From Burkholderia ubonensis (GTDB lineage Bacteria > Pseudomonadota > Gammaproteobacteria > Burkholderiales > Burkholderiaceae), in the NCBI RefSeq assembly GCF_001718695.1, contig NZ_CP013421.1, forward strand, positions 1,116,001 to 1,180,000: a DNA stretch of 64,000 bases, given 5' to 3'. A program made the position numbers and the translations under genes. Shown here piece after piece: positions 27,406 through 38,426 of this stretch; the stretch's first letter is position 1; the number at the start of each line of letters is the position of its first letter. The notes beneath the pieces are model-generated. The model ran no database searches, had not been told where the DNA came from, and saw nothing but the letters and a program-made list of their open reading frames with translations.

Positions 27406-27673
27406 CTCGGTCTCGGGGCGCGCGCCGTCCGGGCGTCGCGCCGTTGTCTCCGGGGCGCGCGGGCAGGGCCGCGCGGTGCTCGTCTCTGTTGTCGGCGATT
27501 GTAGGACGGAACGCGTGCCGTGCGCAGCGTGCTGGCAAGAAACGTTAAGCGTGCTGCGCAATTTCGCAATTGCGGGCGCGGTTGGGGGCGGGCACGATCC
27601 AGCCAGATCGAATCCGGCGCGCGCCATCGCGATATGCGCGCCGCACCGCAACAAGAAACCGGACGGAGACGCC
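27406..27673. promoter_or_regulatory. Divergent xylR/xylA control region
   Basis: A 268-base gap between divergent starts. It includes AT-richer sequence at about 27535-27575 with GCGCAATTTCGCAATTGC (27556-27573). This contains two CGCAATT direct repeats eight bases apart and a GCAATTGC palindrome, the best candidate for XylR binding. I cannot identify -35/-10 boxes with confidence. Confidence 0.5.
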
Positions 27674-28996
27674 ATGTCGTATTTCGAACAGATTCCCGCG
27701 ATTCGCTACGAAGGTCCGCAATCGGACAACCCGCTGGCCTACCGGTATTACGACCGCACGAAGCGGGTGCTCGGCAAGACGCTCGAGGAGCACCTGCGGA
27801 TCGCCGTGTGCTACTGGCACACGTTCGTGTGGCCGGGCCACGACATCTTCGGCCAGGGCGCGTTCCGGCGGCCGTGGCAGCAGCCGGGCGACCCGCTCGA
27901 GCGCGCGCGGCAGAAGGCGGATGCGGCGTTCGAGTTCTTCACGAAGCTCGGCACGCCGTTCTATACGTTCCACGACACCGACGTCGCGCCGGAGGGCGAC
28001 AGCCTGCGCGAGTACGTCGAGAACTTCGCGCGGATGAGCGACTACCTCGGCGAGCGTCAGCAAGCGACGGGCGTGCGGCTGCTGTGGGGCACCGCGAACC
28101 TGTTCTCGCATCCGCGCTTCGCGGCGGGCGCGGCAACCAACCCGAACCCCGAGGTGTTCGCGTGGGCGGCCACCCAGGTGCGCCACGCGCTCGACGCGAC
28201 GCATCGGCTCGGCGGCGAGAACTACGTGCTGTGGGGTGGCCGCGAAGGGTACGAGACGCTGCTCAATACCGATCTCGTGCGCGAGCGCGAGCAGTTCGCC
28301 CGCTTCCTGTCGATGGTGGTCGAGCACAAGCACCGGATCGGCTTCAACGGCGCGCTGCTGATCGAGCCCAAGCCGCAGGAGCCGACCAAGCACCAGTACG
28401 ACTACGACGTCGCGACCGTGCACGGCTTCCTCACACAATACGGATTGCAGAACGAGATTCGCGTGAACATCGAGGCGAACCACGCGACGCTCGCCGGCCA
28501 TTCGTTTCATCACGAGATCGCGAACGCGTTCGCGCTCGGCGTATTCGGCAGCGTCGATGCGAATCGCGGCGATCCGCAGAACGGCTGGGACACCGACCAG
28601 TTCCCGAACAGTGTCGAGGAACTGACGCTCGCGTTCTACGAGATCCTGCGCCACGGCGGCTTTACCACCGGCGGCATGAACTTCGACGCGAAGGTGCGCC
28701 GCCAGAGCGTCGATCCGGAAGACCTGTTCCACGGCCACGTCGGCGCGATCGACGTGCTCGCACTCGCGCTCGAACGCGCGGCGGTGCTGGTCGAGAACGA
28801 CCGGCTCGACGCGCTGCGCCGCCAGCGCTATGCGCAGTGGGACAGCGCATTCGGCCGCGAGATCCTGTCGGGCGGCTATACGCTGGAGTCGCTCGCCGCC
28901 GACGCGCTCGCGCGCGGCGTGAACCCGCGGCATGCGAGCGGTGCGCAGGAGCGGCTCGAGAACATCGTGAACCAGGCGATCTACGGGCTGCGCTGA
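27674..28996 (+). CDS. xylA: Xylose isomerase
   Basis: A 440-residue enzyme, identical in length to E. coli XylA. Signature segments are [12 protein letters not shown] with catalytic His100, [12 protein letters not shown], the metal-binding [15 protein letters not shown], and the second metal region with DANRGD and WDTDQFP. It converts D-xylose to D-xylulose in the cytoplasm and needs divalent metal ions. The ATG at 27674 has a GGAG ribosome site. Upstream in-frame codons fall in the control region. It is separated from xylB by four bases. Confidence 0.97.
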   Translation: MSYFEQIPAIRYEGPQSDNPLAYRYYDRTKRVLGKTLEEHLRIAVCYWHTFVWPGHDIFGQGAFRRPWQQPGDPLERARQKADAAFEFFTKLGTPFYTFHDTDVAPEGDSLREYVENFARMSDYLGERQQATGVRLLWGTANLFSHPRFAAGAATNPNPEVFAWAATQVRHALDATHRLGGENYVLWGGREGYETLLNTDLVREREQFARFLSMVVEHKHRIGFNGALLIEPKPQEPTKHQYDYDVATVHGFLTQYGLQNEIRVNIEANHATLAGHSFHHEIANAFALGVFGSVDANRGDPQNGWDTDQFPNSVEELTLAFYEILRHGGFTTGGMNFDAKVRRQSVDPEDLFHGHVGAIDVLALALERAAVLVENDRLDALRRQRYAQWDSAFGREILSGGYTLESLAADALARGVNPRHASGAQERLENIVNQAIYGLR

Positions 28997-29000
28997 CGCC

Positions 29001-30479
29001 ATGTACATCGGACTCGATCTTGGCACGTCGGGCGTGAAGGCCGTGCTGCTCGACCGCGACGGCGCGGTGCGCGCGAGCGCGAGCCGGCCGCTGACCGTGA
29101 GCCGGCCGCGGCCGCGCTGGTCCGAACAGGCGCCGCGCGACTGGTGGGACGCGGCGTGCGGCGCGCTTGAGGCGCTCGTCGCCGATACGCGCGCGGCCGG
29201 CATCGATCCGCGTGAGATCGGCGCGCTCGGCCTGACCGGGCAAATGCACGGCGCGACGCTGCTCGATGCGCACGGCGACGTGCTGCGCCCCGCGATCCTG
29301 TGGAACGACGGCCGCGCGGATGCCGAGTGCGCGGAACTGGAGCGGCTGGCGCCCGCGCTGCGCGCCGTCGCCGGCAATCTCGCGATGCCGGGCTTCACCG
29401 CGCCGAAGCTGCTGTGGGTGCGCCGGCACGAGCCGGACGTCTTCGCGCGGATCGCGCATGTGCTGCTGCCGAAGGACTATCTGCGCTACCGGCTGACCGG
29501 CGCGTTCGCGACCGATCCGTCGGATGCGGCGGGCACGCTGTGGCTCGACGTCGCGAAGCGCGATTACGACGACGCACTGCTCGCCGAGTGCGGGCTGTCG
29601 CGCGCGCAGATGCCCGCGGTGTTCGAGGGCAACCGCATCACCGGCACGCTGCTGCCGGCGGTCGCGCTCGCACTCGGGCTACGCGAGATCCCGGTCGTCG
29701 CGGGCGGCGGCGACAACGCGGCCGGTGCGGTCGGCGTCGGCATCGTGCGGCCCGGCGACGCGCTGCTGTCGCTCGGCACGTCGGGCGTCTATTTCGCGGT
29801 GTCGGACGGTTTCCGCGCGAATCCCGAATCGGCGGTCCACAGCTTCTGTCACGCATTGCCGCACACCTGGCATCTGATGTCGGTGATGCTGAACGCGGCC
29901 GGCTGCATCGACTTCACCGCGCAACTGGCCGGCTACGACGGCGTCGCCGCGCTGCTCGCCGACGCCGAGGCGAACGCGCATGCGGACCGCCCGTGGTTCC
30001 TGCCTTACCTGAGCGGCGAGCGCACGCCGCACAACGACGTGAACGCGAAGGGCGTGTTCTACGGGCTGACGCCCGACACGCGGCGCGCGGATCTCGCGAA
30101 CGCGACGCTCGAAGGCGTCGGCTTCGCGCTGCTCGACGGGATCGACGCGCTGCACGCGGCCGGGCTCGCGCCGGGCAGCATCACGGTGATCGGCGGCGGC
30201 TCGCGCAGCGCGTACTGGACGCAGATGCTCGCCGACCTGAGCGGCCGCGCGCTGACGCTGCGCGCGGGCGGCGAAGTCGGCCCGGCCCTCGGCGCCGCGC
30301 GGCTCGCGCATCTCGCGCTCGAACCGGATGCGCCGCTCGACGCCGTGTGCCCGCAGCCGCCCGTCGTGGCCGTGCGCGAGCCCGACATGGCGCGCCACGC
30401 GTGGTATCGCGACGCGCGGCGCCCGACGTTTCGCGCGCTGTATCGCGCACTCGAACCGGTGTTCGCGGCCGGCGCGTGA
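29001..30479 (+). CDS. xylB: Xylulokinase
   Basis: A 492-residue FGGY-family sugar kinase. The N-terminus YIGLDLGTSGVKAVLLDRDG holds the first phosphate-binding loop. Other family segments are GQMHGATLLD, ILWNDGRAD and the C-terminal GGGSRSAYWTQMLAD. It phosphorylates D-xylulose to D-xylulose 5-phosphate, the entry into the pentose phosphate pathway. The start lies four bases after the xylA stop, so both are made from one mRNA. Confidence 0.96.
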   Translation: MYIGLDLGTSGVKAVLLDRDGAVRASASRPLTVSRPRPRWSEQAPRDWWDAACGALEALVADTRAAGIDPREIGALGLTGQMHGATLLDAHGDVLRPAILWNDGRADAECAELERLAPALRAVAGNLAMPGFTAPKLLWVRRHEPDVFARIAHVLLPKDYLRYRLTGAFATDPSDAAGTLWLDVAKRDYDDALLAECGLSRAQMPAVFEGNRITGTLLPAVALALGLREIPVVAGGGDNAAGAVGVGIVRPGDALLSLGTSGVYFAVSDGFRANPESAVHSFCHALPHTWHLMSVMLNAAGCIDFTAQLAGYDGVAALLADAEANAHADRPWFLPYLSGERTPHNDVNAKGVFYGLTPDTRRADLANATLEGVGFALLDGIDALHAAGLAPGSITVIGGGSRSAYWTQMLADLSGRALTLRAGGEVGPALGAARLAHLALEPDAPLDAVCPQPPVVAVREPDMARHAWYRDARRPTFRALYRALEPVFAAGA

Positions 30480-30527
30480 ACAGCCCGGCATCCGTAGCAG
30501 CAGTCCAATAAAGAGGAGTGGAGACAC

Positions 30528-31538
30528 ATGAAATCCGTGACGCGTCGTACCGTATTGAGTGCGCTGGCGGCCCTCGCGCTGTGCGCGCCGCTCGCGCATG
30601 CGAGCAAGGACAAGCCGGAAATCGGCTTCTGCATCGACGACCTGCGCGTCGAGCGCTGGTCGCGCGATCGCGACTATTTCATGGCCGCCGCGACGAAGCT
30701 CGGCGCGAAGGTATCCGTGCAGTCGGCGGACGCGAGCGAAGCGCGGCAGATCTCGCAGATCGAGAACCTGATCTCGCGCGGCGTCGACGTGATCGTGATC
30801 GTGCCGTTCAATTCGAAGACGCTCGGCAACGTCGTCGCCGAAGCGCGCAAGGCCGGCATCAAGGTGGTGTCGTACGACCGGCTGATCCTCGACGCCGACG
30901 TCGATGCGTACATCTCGTTCGACAACGAGAAGGTCGGCGAGCTGCAGGCGCAGGGGGTCGTCGACGCGAAGCCGAAGGGCAACTATTTCCTGCTCGGCGG
31001 CGCGCCGACCGACAACAACGCGAAGATGCTGCGCGAAGGCCAGCTGAAGGTGCTGAAGCCTGCGGTCGATCGCGGCGACATCAAGATCGTCGGCCAGCAG
31101 TGGGTGCCCGAGTGGAGCGCGTCGACCGCGCTGCGGATCGTCGAAGATGCGCTGACCGCGAACAACAACCGGATCGACGCGATCGTCGCGTCGAACGACG
31201 GCACCGCGGGCGGCGCGATCCAGGCGCTCGCCGCGCAGCACCTGGCCGGCAAGGTGCCGGTGTCCGGGCAGGACGCGGACCTCGCGGCCGTCAAGCGCGT
31301 GATCGCCGGCACGCAGACGATGACCGTCTACAAGCCGCTCAAGCTGATCGCGAGCGAAGCGGCGAAGCTCGCGGTGGATCTCGCGAAGGGCGCGAAGCCC
31401 GCGTTCAACGCGCAATACGACAACGGCAGGAAGAAGGTCGACACGGTGCTGCTGCAGCCGACGCTGCTGACCAAGCGCAACGTCGACGTCGTCGTGAAGG
31501 ACGGCTTCTATACCCAGGCGCAGCTGGCGAGCCAGTAA
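30528..31538 (+). CDS. xylF: D-xylose ABC transporter, periplasmic binding protein
   Basis: A 336-residue periplasmic binding protein with a Sec signal peptide ending near AHA (about residue 25). The mature start, KPEIGFCIDDLRVERWSRDRDYF, is very close to the XylF type, in which the WxRDRDYF segment contacts xylose. Later segments, ASNDGTAGGAIQALAAQ and PVSGQDADLAAVKR, are also typical. It delivers xylose to the XylGH complex. AAGAGGAG precedes the ATG. A stable stem-loop follows before xylG. Confidence 0.96.
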   Translation: MKSVTRRTVLSALAALALCAPLAHASKDKPEIGFCIDDLRVERWSRDRDYFMAAATKLGAKVSVQSADASEARQISQIENLISRGVDVIVIVPFNSKTLGNVVAEARKAGIKVVSYDRLILDADVDAYISFDNEKVGELQAQGVVDAKPKGNYFLLGGAPTDNNAKMLREGQLKVLKPAVDRGDIKIVGQQWVPEWSASTALRIVEDALTANNNRIDAIVASNDGTAGGAIQALAAQHLAGKVPVSGQDADLAAVKRVIAGTQTMTVYKPLKLIASEAAKLAVDLAKGAKPAFNAQYDNGRKKVDTVLLQPTLLTKRNVDVVVKDGFYTQAQLASQ

Positions 31539-31545
31539 CGGCGCG

Positions 31546-31578
31546 GCGCGCGGGCGGCCCACCGGTGCGTCCGCGCGC
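31546..31578 (+). other. Intercistronic stem-loop between xylF and xylG
   Basis: GCGCGCGGGCG (31546-31556) can pair with CGTCCGCGCGC (31568-31578) to give an 11-bp stem with one G-U pair and an 11-base loop. It begins eight bases after the xylF stop. Hairpins in this position often stabilise the binding-protein message relative to the membrane components. That role is inferred. Confidence 0.5.
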
Positions 31579-31598
31579 ATACTGCGAGGCATGAGCGA

Positions 31599-33158
31599 AT
31601 GACCGAACCCTTGCTGACGATGCGCGGCATCGTCAAGGACTTCGACGGCGTGAAGGCGCTCGACGGCATCGACCTGACCGTGCGGCCCGGCGAGTGCGTG
31701 GGGCTGTGCGGCGAGAACGGCGCGGGCAAATCGACGCTGATGAAGGTGCTGTCGGGCGTCTATCCGCACGGCACGTGGGACGGCGAGATCCGCTGGGAAG
31801 GCGCGCCGCTCGTGGCATCCGGCGTGCGCGACACCGAGCGCGCGGGCATCGTGATCATCCACCAGGAATTGATGCTCGTGCCGGAACTGTCGGTGGCCGA
31901 GAACATCTTCCTCGGCAACGAGATCACGCTGCCGGGCGGGCGCATGCATTACGCGGCGATGGTCCAGCGTGCCGAGGAACTGCTGCGCGAGTTGCGGATC
32001 GATGCGATCAACGTCGCGCAGCCGGCGATGAACTACGGCGGCGGCCACCAGCAGCTGATCGAGATCGCGAAGGCGCTGAACAAGCGCGCGAAGCTGCTGA
32101 TCCTCGACGAGCCGTCGTCGTCGCTGAGCGCGGCAGAGACGAAGATCCTGCTCGACATCGTGCGCGACCTGAAGCGCCGCGGCGTCGCGTGCGTGTACAT
32201 CTCGCACAAGCTCGACGAGGTCGAGGCCGTCTGCGACACGGTGACCGTGATCCGCGACGGCCGCCACGTCGCGACGGAGCCGATGCGTGCGCTGACGACC
32301 GACCGGATCATCGCGATGATGGTCGGCCGCGAGATCCGCGACCTGTATCCGCGCGAGCCGCACGAGATCGGCGACGTCGTGCTGGAAGCCCGCCACGTGA
32401 CCTGTCGCGACGTGACGAACCCGCGCCGCAAGCGGGTCGACGACGTGTCGTTCAGCGTGCGGCGCGGCGAGATCCTCGGCGTCGCCGGGCTCGTCGGCGC
32501 GGGCCGCACCGAGCTGATGCAGGCGATCTTCGGCGCGTATCCGGGCGCGTGCACGGCAACCGTGCTGATGAACGGCCGGCCGCTGTCGATCCGCTCGCCC
32601 GCCGACGCGATTCGCGCCGGCATCGCGATGGTGCCCGAGGACCGCAAGCGCCACGGCATCGTGCCGCAGCTCGGCGTCGGCCACAACATCACGCTGGCGG
32701 TGTTGCGGCGCTTCGCGGCGCGCGGGCGGATCGACGCGGCCGCCGAGCTGGACGCGATCCGTACCGAGATGCAGCGGCTGTCGGTGCGCGCCGCGCATCC
32801 GTTCCTGCCGATCGCGAGCCTGTCCGGCGGCAACCAGCAGAAGGCCGTGCTCGCCAGGATGCTGCTGGCCGAGCCGCAGGTGCTGATTCTCGACGAGCCG
32901 ACGCGCGGCGTCGACGTGGGCGCGAAGGCGGAGATCTACCGCCTCGTGTTCGCGCTCGCGAAGCGCGGCGTCGCGGTGATCGTCGTGTCGTCGGAACTGC
33001 CCGAGGTGCTCGGGCTGGCCGATCGCGTGCTGGTGATCGGCGAAGGCGAGCTGCGCGGCGATTTCGCCAACGACGGCCTCACGCAGGAACAGATTCTCGG
33101 CGCCGCGCTGCAAGCCGGCCGGCGGCCGACCGAACCCACCGCAGCGAGTGCGACATGA
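31599..33158 (+). CDS. xylG: D-xylose ABC transporter, double ATP-binding protein
   Basis: A 519-residue protein with two ABC domains, as in sugar importers of the XylG/RbsA type. Domain 1 has Walker [10 protein letters not shown] at 38-46, an unusual signature YGGGHQQ typical of XylG, and Walker [10 protein letters not shown]. Domain 2 has a degenerate Walker A (GLVGAGRTE), signature SGGNQQK and Walker [10 protein letters not shown]. It energises xylose uptake at the inner membrane. Its stop overlaps the xylH start in an ATGA. Confidence 0.96.
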   Translation: MTEPLLTMRGIVKDFDGVKALDGIDLTVRPGECVGLCGENGAGKSTLMKVLSGVYPHGTWDGEIRWEGAPLVASGVRDTERAGIVIIHQELMLVPELSVAENIFLGNEITLPGGRMHYAAMVQRAEELLRELRIDAINVAQPAMNYGGGHQQLIEIAKALNKRAKLLILDEPSSSLSAAETKILLDIVRDLKRRGVACVYISHKLDEVEAVCDTVTVIRDGRHVATEPMRALTTDRIIAMMVGREIRDLYPREPHEIGDVVLEARHVTCRDVTNPRRKRVDDVSFSVRRGEILGVAGLVGAGRTELMQAIFGAYPGACTATVLMNGRPLSIRSPADAIRAGIAMVPEDRKRHGIVPQLGVGHNITLAVLRRFAARGRIDAAAELDAIRTEMQRLSVRAAHPFLPIASLSGGNQQKAVLARMLLAEPQVLILDEPTRGVDVGAKAEIYRLVFALAKRGVAVIVVSSELPEVLGLADRVLVIGEGELRGDFANDGLTQEQILGAALQAGRRPTEPTAASAT

Positions 33159-34354
33159 ATTCCGAACTTTCTTCCTCTACGCCGGTGACGCCGGACGCAG
33201 AAGCACACCGCCCAACCGGTCGTCAGCTTCGCCAGGTCTTCGTGCGCTACAAGATCCTCGCGCTGCTGTTCGCGGTCGCGGCGATCTGGGTGTTCTTCTC
33301 GGTGCTGACCGACGGCGCGTTCGTCACGCCGCGCAACGTGTCGAATCTGCTGCGGCAGATGTCGATCACCGGCATGCTCGCGTGCGGGATGGTGTTCGTG
33401 ATCATCGCGGGCGAGATCGACCTGTCGGTCGGCTCGCTGCTCGGGCTGCTCGGCGGCGTCGCGGCGATCCTCGACGTGAACCGCCACTGGCCGGTCGCCG
33501 CGACGGTGCCGGCCGTGCTCGCGCTCGGCGTGCTGGTCGGGCTCTTCAACGGCTGGTGGTCGACCTACCGGCGCGTGCCGTCGTTCATCGTCGGGCTGGG
33601 CGGGATGCTCGCGTTTCGCGGGATCCTGCTCGGCGTGACGGGCGGCTCGACGATCGCGCCCGTGTCGGACGGCTTCGTGTTCCTTGGGCAGGGCTACCTG
33701 CCGCGCGCGGCGGGGGACGGCCTCGCACTGCTGCTGTTCGCGCTCGTCGTGCTGCTGGTCGTGCGGCAGCGCGGCACGCGGCGCCGCTACCGGCTCGCGG
33801 TCGCGCCGTCGTGGCAGGACGTCGTGAAGGTCGCGGGCGCGGGCGCGGTGCTGTTCGCGTTCGTCGCGACGCTCGACCGCTACGGCGGCATTCCGGTGCC
33901 GGTGCTGCTGCTGCTCGCGCTGCTCGGCATTTTCTCGTGGATCGCGACGCAGACCGTGTTCGGCCGGCGCATCTACGCGGTCGGCTCGAATCTCGAGGCG
34001 ACGCGGCTGTCGGGCGTCGATACCGATCGCGTGAAGCTCGCGATCTTCGCGCTGATGGGGCTGATGTGCGCGTTCGCCGGCATCGTGAACACCGCGCGGC
34101 TCGCGGCCGGCTCGCCGTCCGCGGGCGCGATGGGCGAACTGGATGCGATCGCCGCGTGCTTCATCGGCGGCACGTCGATGCGCGGCGGCTCGGGCACCGT
34201 GTATGGCGCGCTGATCGGCGCGCTCGTGATGGCGAGCCTCGACAACGGCATGTCGATGCTCGACGTCGACGCGTACTGGCAGATGATCGTCAAGGGCGCG
34301 GTGCTGGTGCTGGCGGTGTGGATCGACGTGGTGTCGCGGTCGAACCGGCGGTGA
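33155..34354 (+). CDS. xylH: D-xylose ABC transporter, permease
   Basis: A 399-residue membrane protein of the BPD_transp_2 family with about ten hydrophobic segments. [20 protein letters not shown] near 90-110 is the diagnostic segment of ribose/xylose permeases, followed by [19 protein letters not shown] and [19 protein letters not shown]. It forms the xylose channel with XylG. The ATG at 33155 overlaps the xylG stop by four bases. It is the last clear gene of the xylABFGH operon. Confidence 0.95.
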   Translation: MNSELSSSTPVTPDAEAHRPTGRQLRQVFVRYKILALLFAVAAIWVFFSVLTDGAFVTPRNVSNLLRQMSITGMLACGMVFVIIAGEIDLSVGSLLGLLGGVAAILDVNRHWPVAATVPAVLALGVLVGLFNGWWSTYRRVPSFIVGLGGMLAFRGILLGVTGGSTIAPVSDGFVFLGQGYLPRAAGDGLALLLFALVVLLVVRQRGTRRRYRLAVAPSWQDVVKVAGAGAVLFAFVATLDRYGGIPVPVLLLLALLGIFSWIATQTVFGRRIYAVGSNLEATRLSGVDTDRVKLAIFALMGLMCAFAGIVNTARLAAGSPSAGAMGELDAIAACFIGGTSMRGGSGTVYGALIGALVMASLDNGMSMLDVDAYWQMIVKGAVLVLAVWIDVVSRSNRR

Positions 34355-34367
34355 GGCGGCGCTCGGC

Positions 34368-34556
34368 TTGGGCGATCCGCGCGACCGCCGCGTCATCGCG
34401 GATGCGCTGCGCGCGCTGCTGCGGGAGCGCTCCGAAGCGCTCGCGTTCGCGATGCGCATGGCGGACGAGCGCGACCGGCCGGGGCCCGACGCGAGCGATT
34501 TCGCGCTGACCGACATCATTCGGCTGGCGCGTGTCGTCGAGCGGGCGGAGCGATAG
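34368..34556 (+). CDS. Possible small hypothetical protein after xylH
   Basis: An open frame of 62 codons from a TTG at 34368, with a GAGG eleven bases upstream, fourteen bases after xylH. The predicted product is a charged, helical, Ala/Arg/Asp-rich polypeptide (LRALLRERSEALAF, LTDIIRLARVVERAER) without cysteine or membrane segments. It could be a real small cytosolic protein or chance. Codon use is similar to its neighbours, but in DNA this rich in GC that is weak evidence. No function is suggested. Confidence 0.35.
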   Translation: MGDPRDRRVIADALRALLRERSEALAFAMRMADERDRPGPDASDFALTDIIRLARVVERAER

Positions 34557-34745
34557 GGCGACGCCGTGGGCGAGGTCGTCCCTATCGGTGCGCGCTGACG
34601 CGCGCCGTATCGTTCGGTCCCCGGCGGCAGCCGTTGCGGGCGGGTGCGATGCCATATGCGATCCGGCAGGTGGCCGGTGCGAGCGCCGCTGCCGGCGTCA
34701 CCTGCTTTACGCTATCCTGTCGCCCCCAACCGCCCGCCCGATCCG

Positions 34746-36226
34746 ATGAAGCGTCCGCCGTTTTCCACCCAACTCGTCATGCTCTGGGCGCTCGTCGCTG
34801 CGCTCTGCGCGACGCTTGTCGCGGTCGTCTGGGTGATGGCGAGTTCCGCCGAGAGTCAGCAGATCGCCGGCGCCAGGGCCGCGGGCGAGGCGGCCTGCGA
34901 AGCGGTCGCGTCGCGTTACGACGCTTCCGTATCGTCGGCCGGCGCCGGGCATGATCCGGCACTGATGCATGCGATTCTCGATATCGTTCTGGCCCGCGAG
35001 CCGGACGTCGAAGGCGGATTCTGGACGGCCGGCGGCGCACCGGCCGCGGGCAGTTTTCTCGCATACTCCTTTCCCACTTATCAGGGAAGCGGCATCAAGC
35101 GCGACGTTCCGGACGCGGAAACGCCGCTGATCCTCCGGACGCTGCGGGCCGCCGCCGCGACGCGCGCCACGACGTCGAACGTCGTCGAGGGCGCGCAGGA
35201 CGCCGTGATTGCGGTGGCGTGTCCGGTACGCGCCGGATCGGGCCTGTTCGCGTGGATGCTGACACGCGCGCGCCCGCCGCTCGGCCGGCACGGGGAACTG
35301 CTGGCCACGGGCCTGGCCGCCGTGCTCGCGGTGATTCTCGCGATCGCGGCCGTGTTGGCCGTTGCGCTGCGGCGATGGAAGCGCAATCTCGCCCGGATCG
35401 AGGCCGGGTTGGCGCCCGACGGTCGCGAACCGCACCTGCGGTACGTCGGCGAGCCCGATCTCGATCGGATCATCGACGCGTTCAACGCGCGTGCACGGCG
35501 CGCCGAACAACTGCAACAGCAGACCGTCGAACTCCGCACGCGGCTGGCGCAGGCCGAGCGCTTCGGCATGCTGGGCAAACTGGCCGCGCAACTGGCGCAC
35601 GAGATTCGCAATCCGATGGGGGCGATGCGGCTGAAGGCCGAAAATGCGCTGGCCGGCGACAGCCGACGGCAGCAGGATGCGCTGCGCGTGATTCTGGCGC
35701 AGATCGAGCGCATCGACGCGCAATTGTCGGGCCTGCTTGCGCTGACGCAGCCGGTCCGCCCGCATGCGGCGCGTGTGGATGTCGATCAATGGCTCACGCA
35801 GGTCGTCGAATCGCACCGGGAGCTTGCGCAGCGGCAAACGATCGACCTCGCGCTGTCGCGCGACGGCAATCGCGAGCGACTCGCGCAGCCGGCGGATCTT
35901 CCCGCATTCGATCCCGACCAGATGCGGCGGGCGCTCGACAATCTTTTGCTCAACGCGCTGCGTCATGCGGGCGACGGCGGTGCGGTCACGCTCGCCGCCG
36001 CGCGCCGCGCTTTCGCCGGACGCGACTGGCTGAGGATCACCGTATCGGACAGCGGCCCGGGGGTCCCCGCCGCGCAGCGCGAGCGGATTTTCGAACCGTT
36101 CGTGACCGGTCGTGCGGACGGAGCGGGCCTCGGTCTCGCGGTCGTCCGTGAAGTAGCGGCTGCGCATGGCGGGCAGGCGTGGCTCGACGACGCACCGCGG
36201 GGCGCATCATTCGTCATTGAAATCCC

Positions 36227-36245
<19 letters not shown>
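34746..36245 (+). CDS. Membrane sensor histidine kinase
   Basis: A 499-residue histidine kinase. Membrane segments at about 10-31 and 186-208 enclose a periplasmic sensor region of about 155 residues that I do not recognise. A linker is followed by a HisKA domain with phospho-acceptor His285 in AHEIRNP, and a HATPase domain with the N-box DNLLLNALRHA, DSGPGVP and GAGLGLAVV. Its 3' end overlaps the response regulator gene by 19 bases, so the two are a cognate pair. The ATG at 34746 is preferred because the frame upstream encodes Pro/Arg-rich sequence. The signal is unknown. Confidence 0.92.
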
Positions 36246-37606
<1,361 letters not shown>

Positions 37607-37614
37607 ACGGCGCA

Positions 37615-37641
37615 GCCGGTGTCGGGTTTCCCGACACCGGC
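37615..37641. terminator. Strong hairpin after the response regulator gene, overlapping an enhancer-like site
   Basis: Twelve-base perfect arms (GCCGGTGTCGGG and CCCGACACCGGC) with a TTT loop begin nine bases after the response-regulator stop. It can serve as a transcription stop for the two-component operon, yet its core is also the first of two related palindromes suited to activator binding. There is no T-tract. Confidence 0.5.
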
Positions 37642-37668
37642 CGGCTGCTGCTGTCCGTCTTTCCGACA
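37620..37668. promoter_or_regulatory. Two enhancer-like palindromes (candidate UAS for the NtrC-type regulator)
   Basis: TGTCGGGTTTCCCGACA (37620-37636) and TGTCCGTCTTTCCGACA (37652-37668) are 17-base elements sharing 13 positions, with outer arms TGTC and GACA. Their starts are 32 bp apart, about three helical turns, so both face the same side of the DNA. They lie 53-101 bases upstream of a sigma-54 promoter and just after the gene of a sigma-54 activator. Confidence 0.7.
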
Positions 37669-37719
37669 CCTGGGGCGTGACCGCGGCGATCGCCGCACGG
37701 CCGCGCGGGCCTGTGCGCA

Positions 37720-37736
37720 CTGGCACGGCGTTTGCA
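37720..37736 (+). promoter_or_regulatory. Sigma-54 promoter (-24/-12)
   Basis: CTGGCACGGCGTTTGCA matches the sigma-54 consensus YTGGCACG-N4-TTGCW at every defined position. The expected transcription start is about 12 bases downstream, leaving a leader of roughly 130 bases before the gene at 37881. Confidence 0.88.
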
Positions 37737-37880
37737 AAGAGAGGCGGACCGCAACCCGTCGTCGCGGTCCGTCACGCCGCCGTCGCCGCGCGTTCGACGC
37801 TGCGCGCCGCCCGGCCGCCGCAGCGTACGCCGCGGCCCTGGGTGCGACGCCTGCGGCGACACCCCGATGAGGACCCCACG

Positions 37881-38426
37881 ATGCACTGGATCGATCCCGC
37901 TTGCCTGCCCGAAACGCACGGCCGCGTCACCCGGTTCCTGCTCGATCCGCACGGAGAAATCGACGGCCTGATCCTGAACGGCGACCTGCAGGTTCACGTG
38001 CCGCCGCATCTGGGGCGCGAGCTGGTCCGGCATGTCGCGGCCGGTGATCGCATCCGCGTGCGCGGCGTCAAGGCGCGCGGCGCCGACATGGTGTCGGCCG
38101 TGCAGCTGACCGCTCGCGACGGCGCCGAGCTGGTCGATACCGGGCCCGGCCCCGAACCGCACGCGCGGCCGCATCCCGCACGCGAGCCGATCGACGTGTG
38201 CGGCCAGATCGCGTTCGCGCTACATGGCCCGCGCGGCGAGTGCAACGGCGCGTTGCTGACGAGCGGCGTCGCGCTGCGGCTGCCGCCGCATGCGGCAGCC
38301 GAACTCGCCGACTACCTGCGTCCCGGCACGCACGTACAGGTGTGGGGCGACGCGGTCGTCACGCCGTACGGCACGACGCTCGAGGTGAGCGAGATCGGCG
38401 AGCTCGTCGATGCGCCGGCCGACTGA
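37881..38426 (+). CDS. Protein of unknown function with two tandem OB-like repeats
   Basis: A 181-residue soluble protein with no signal peptide that I do not recognise. It contains an ungapped internal duplication of 49 residues: 14-62 and 108-156. Both share the pattern G-x-[VI] ... P-x-G-E-x-[DN]-G-x-[IL]-L ... L-x-[VL]-PPH ... EL ... G-x-[RH]-[IV]-x-V-x-G. The strand-rich pattern of each unit suggests a small beta-barrel such as an OB-fold, which is inferred. It is the first gene behind the sigma-54 promoter and overlaps the next gene by 17 bases. A ligand-binding or regulatory role for the transport genes that follow is possible. Confidence 0.85.
   Translation: MHWIDPACLPETHGRVTRFLLDPHGEIDGLILNGDLQVHVPPHLGRELVRHVAAGDRIRVRGVKARGADMVSAVQLTARDGAELVDTGPGPEPHARPHPAREPIDVCGQIAFALHGPRGECNGALLTSGVALRLPPHAAAELADYLRPGTHVQVWGDAVVTPYGTTLEVSEIGELVDAPAD

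Noticed and set aside
29679..33113. A very long open frame on the minus strand across xylB, xylF and xylG
   Set aside because: It is antisense to three well-recognised genes, and its product is an Arg/His/Asp/Val-rich sequence without domains. Such frames are common opposite GC-rich genes.
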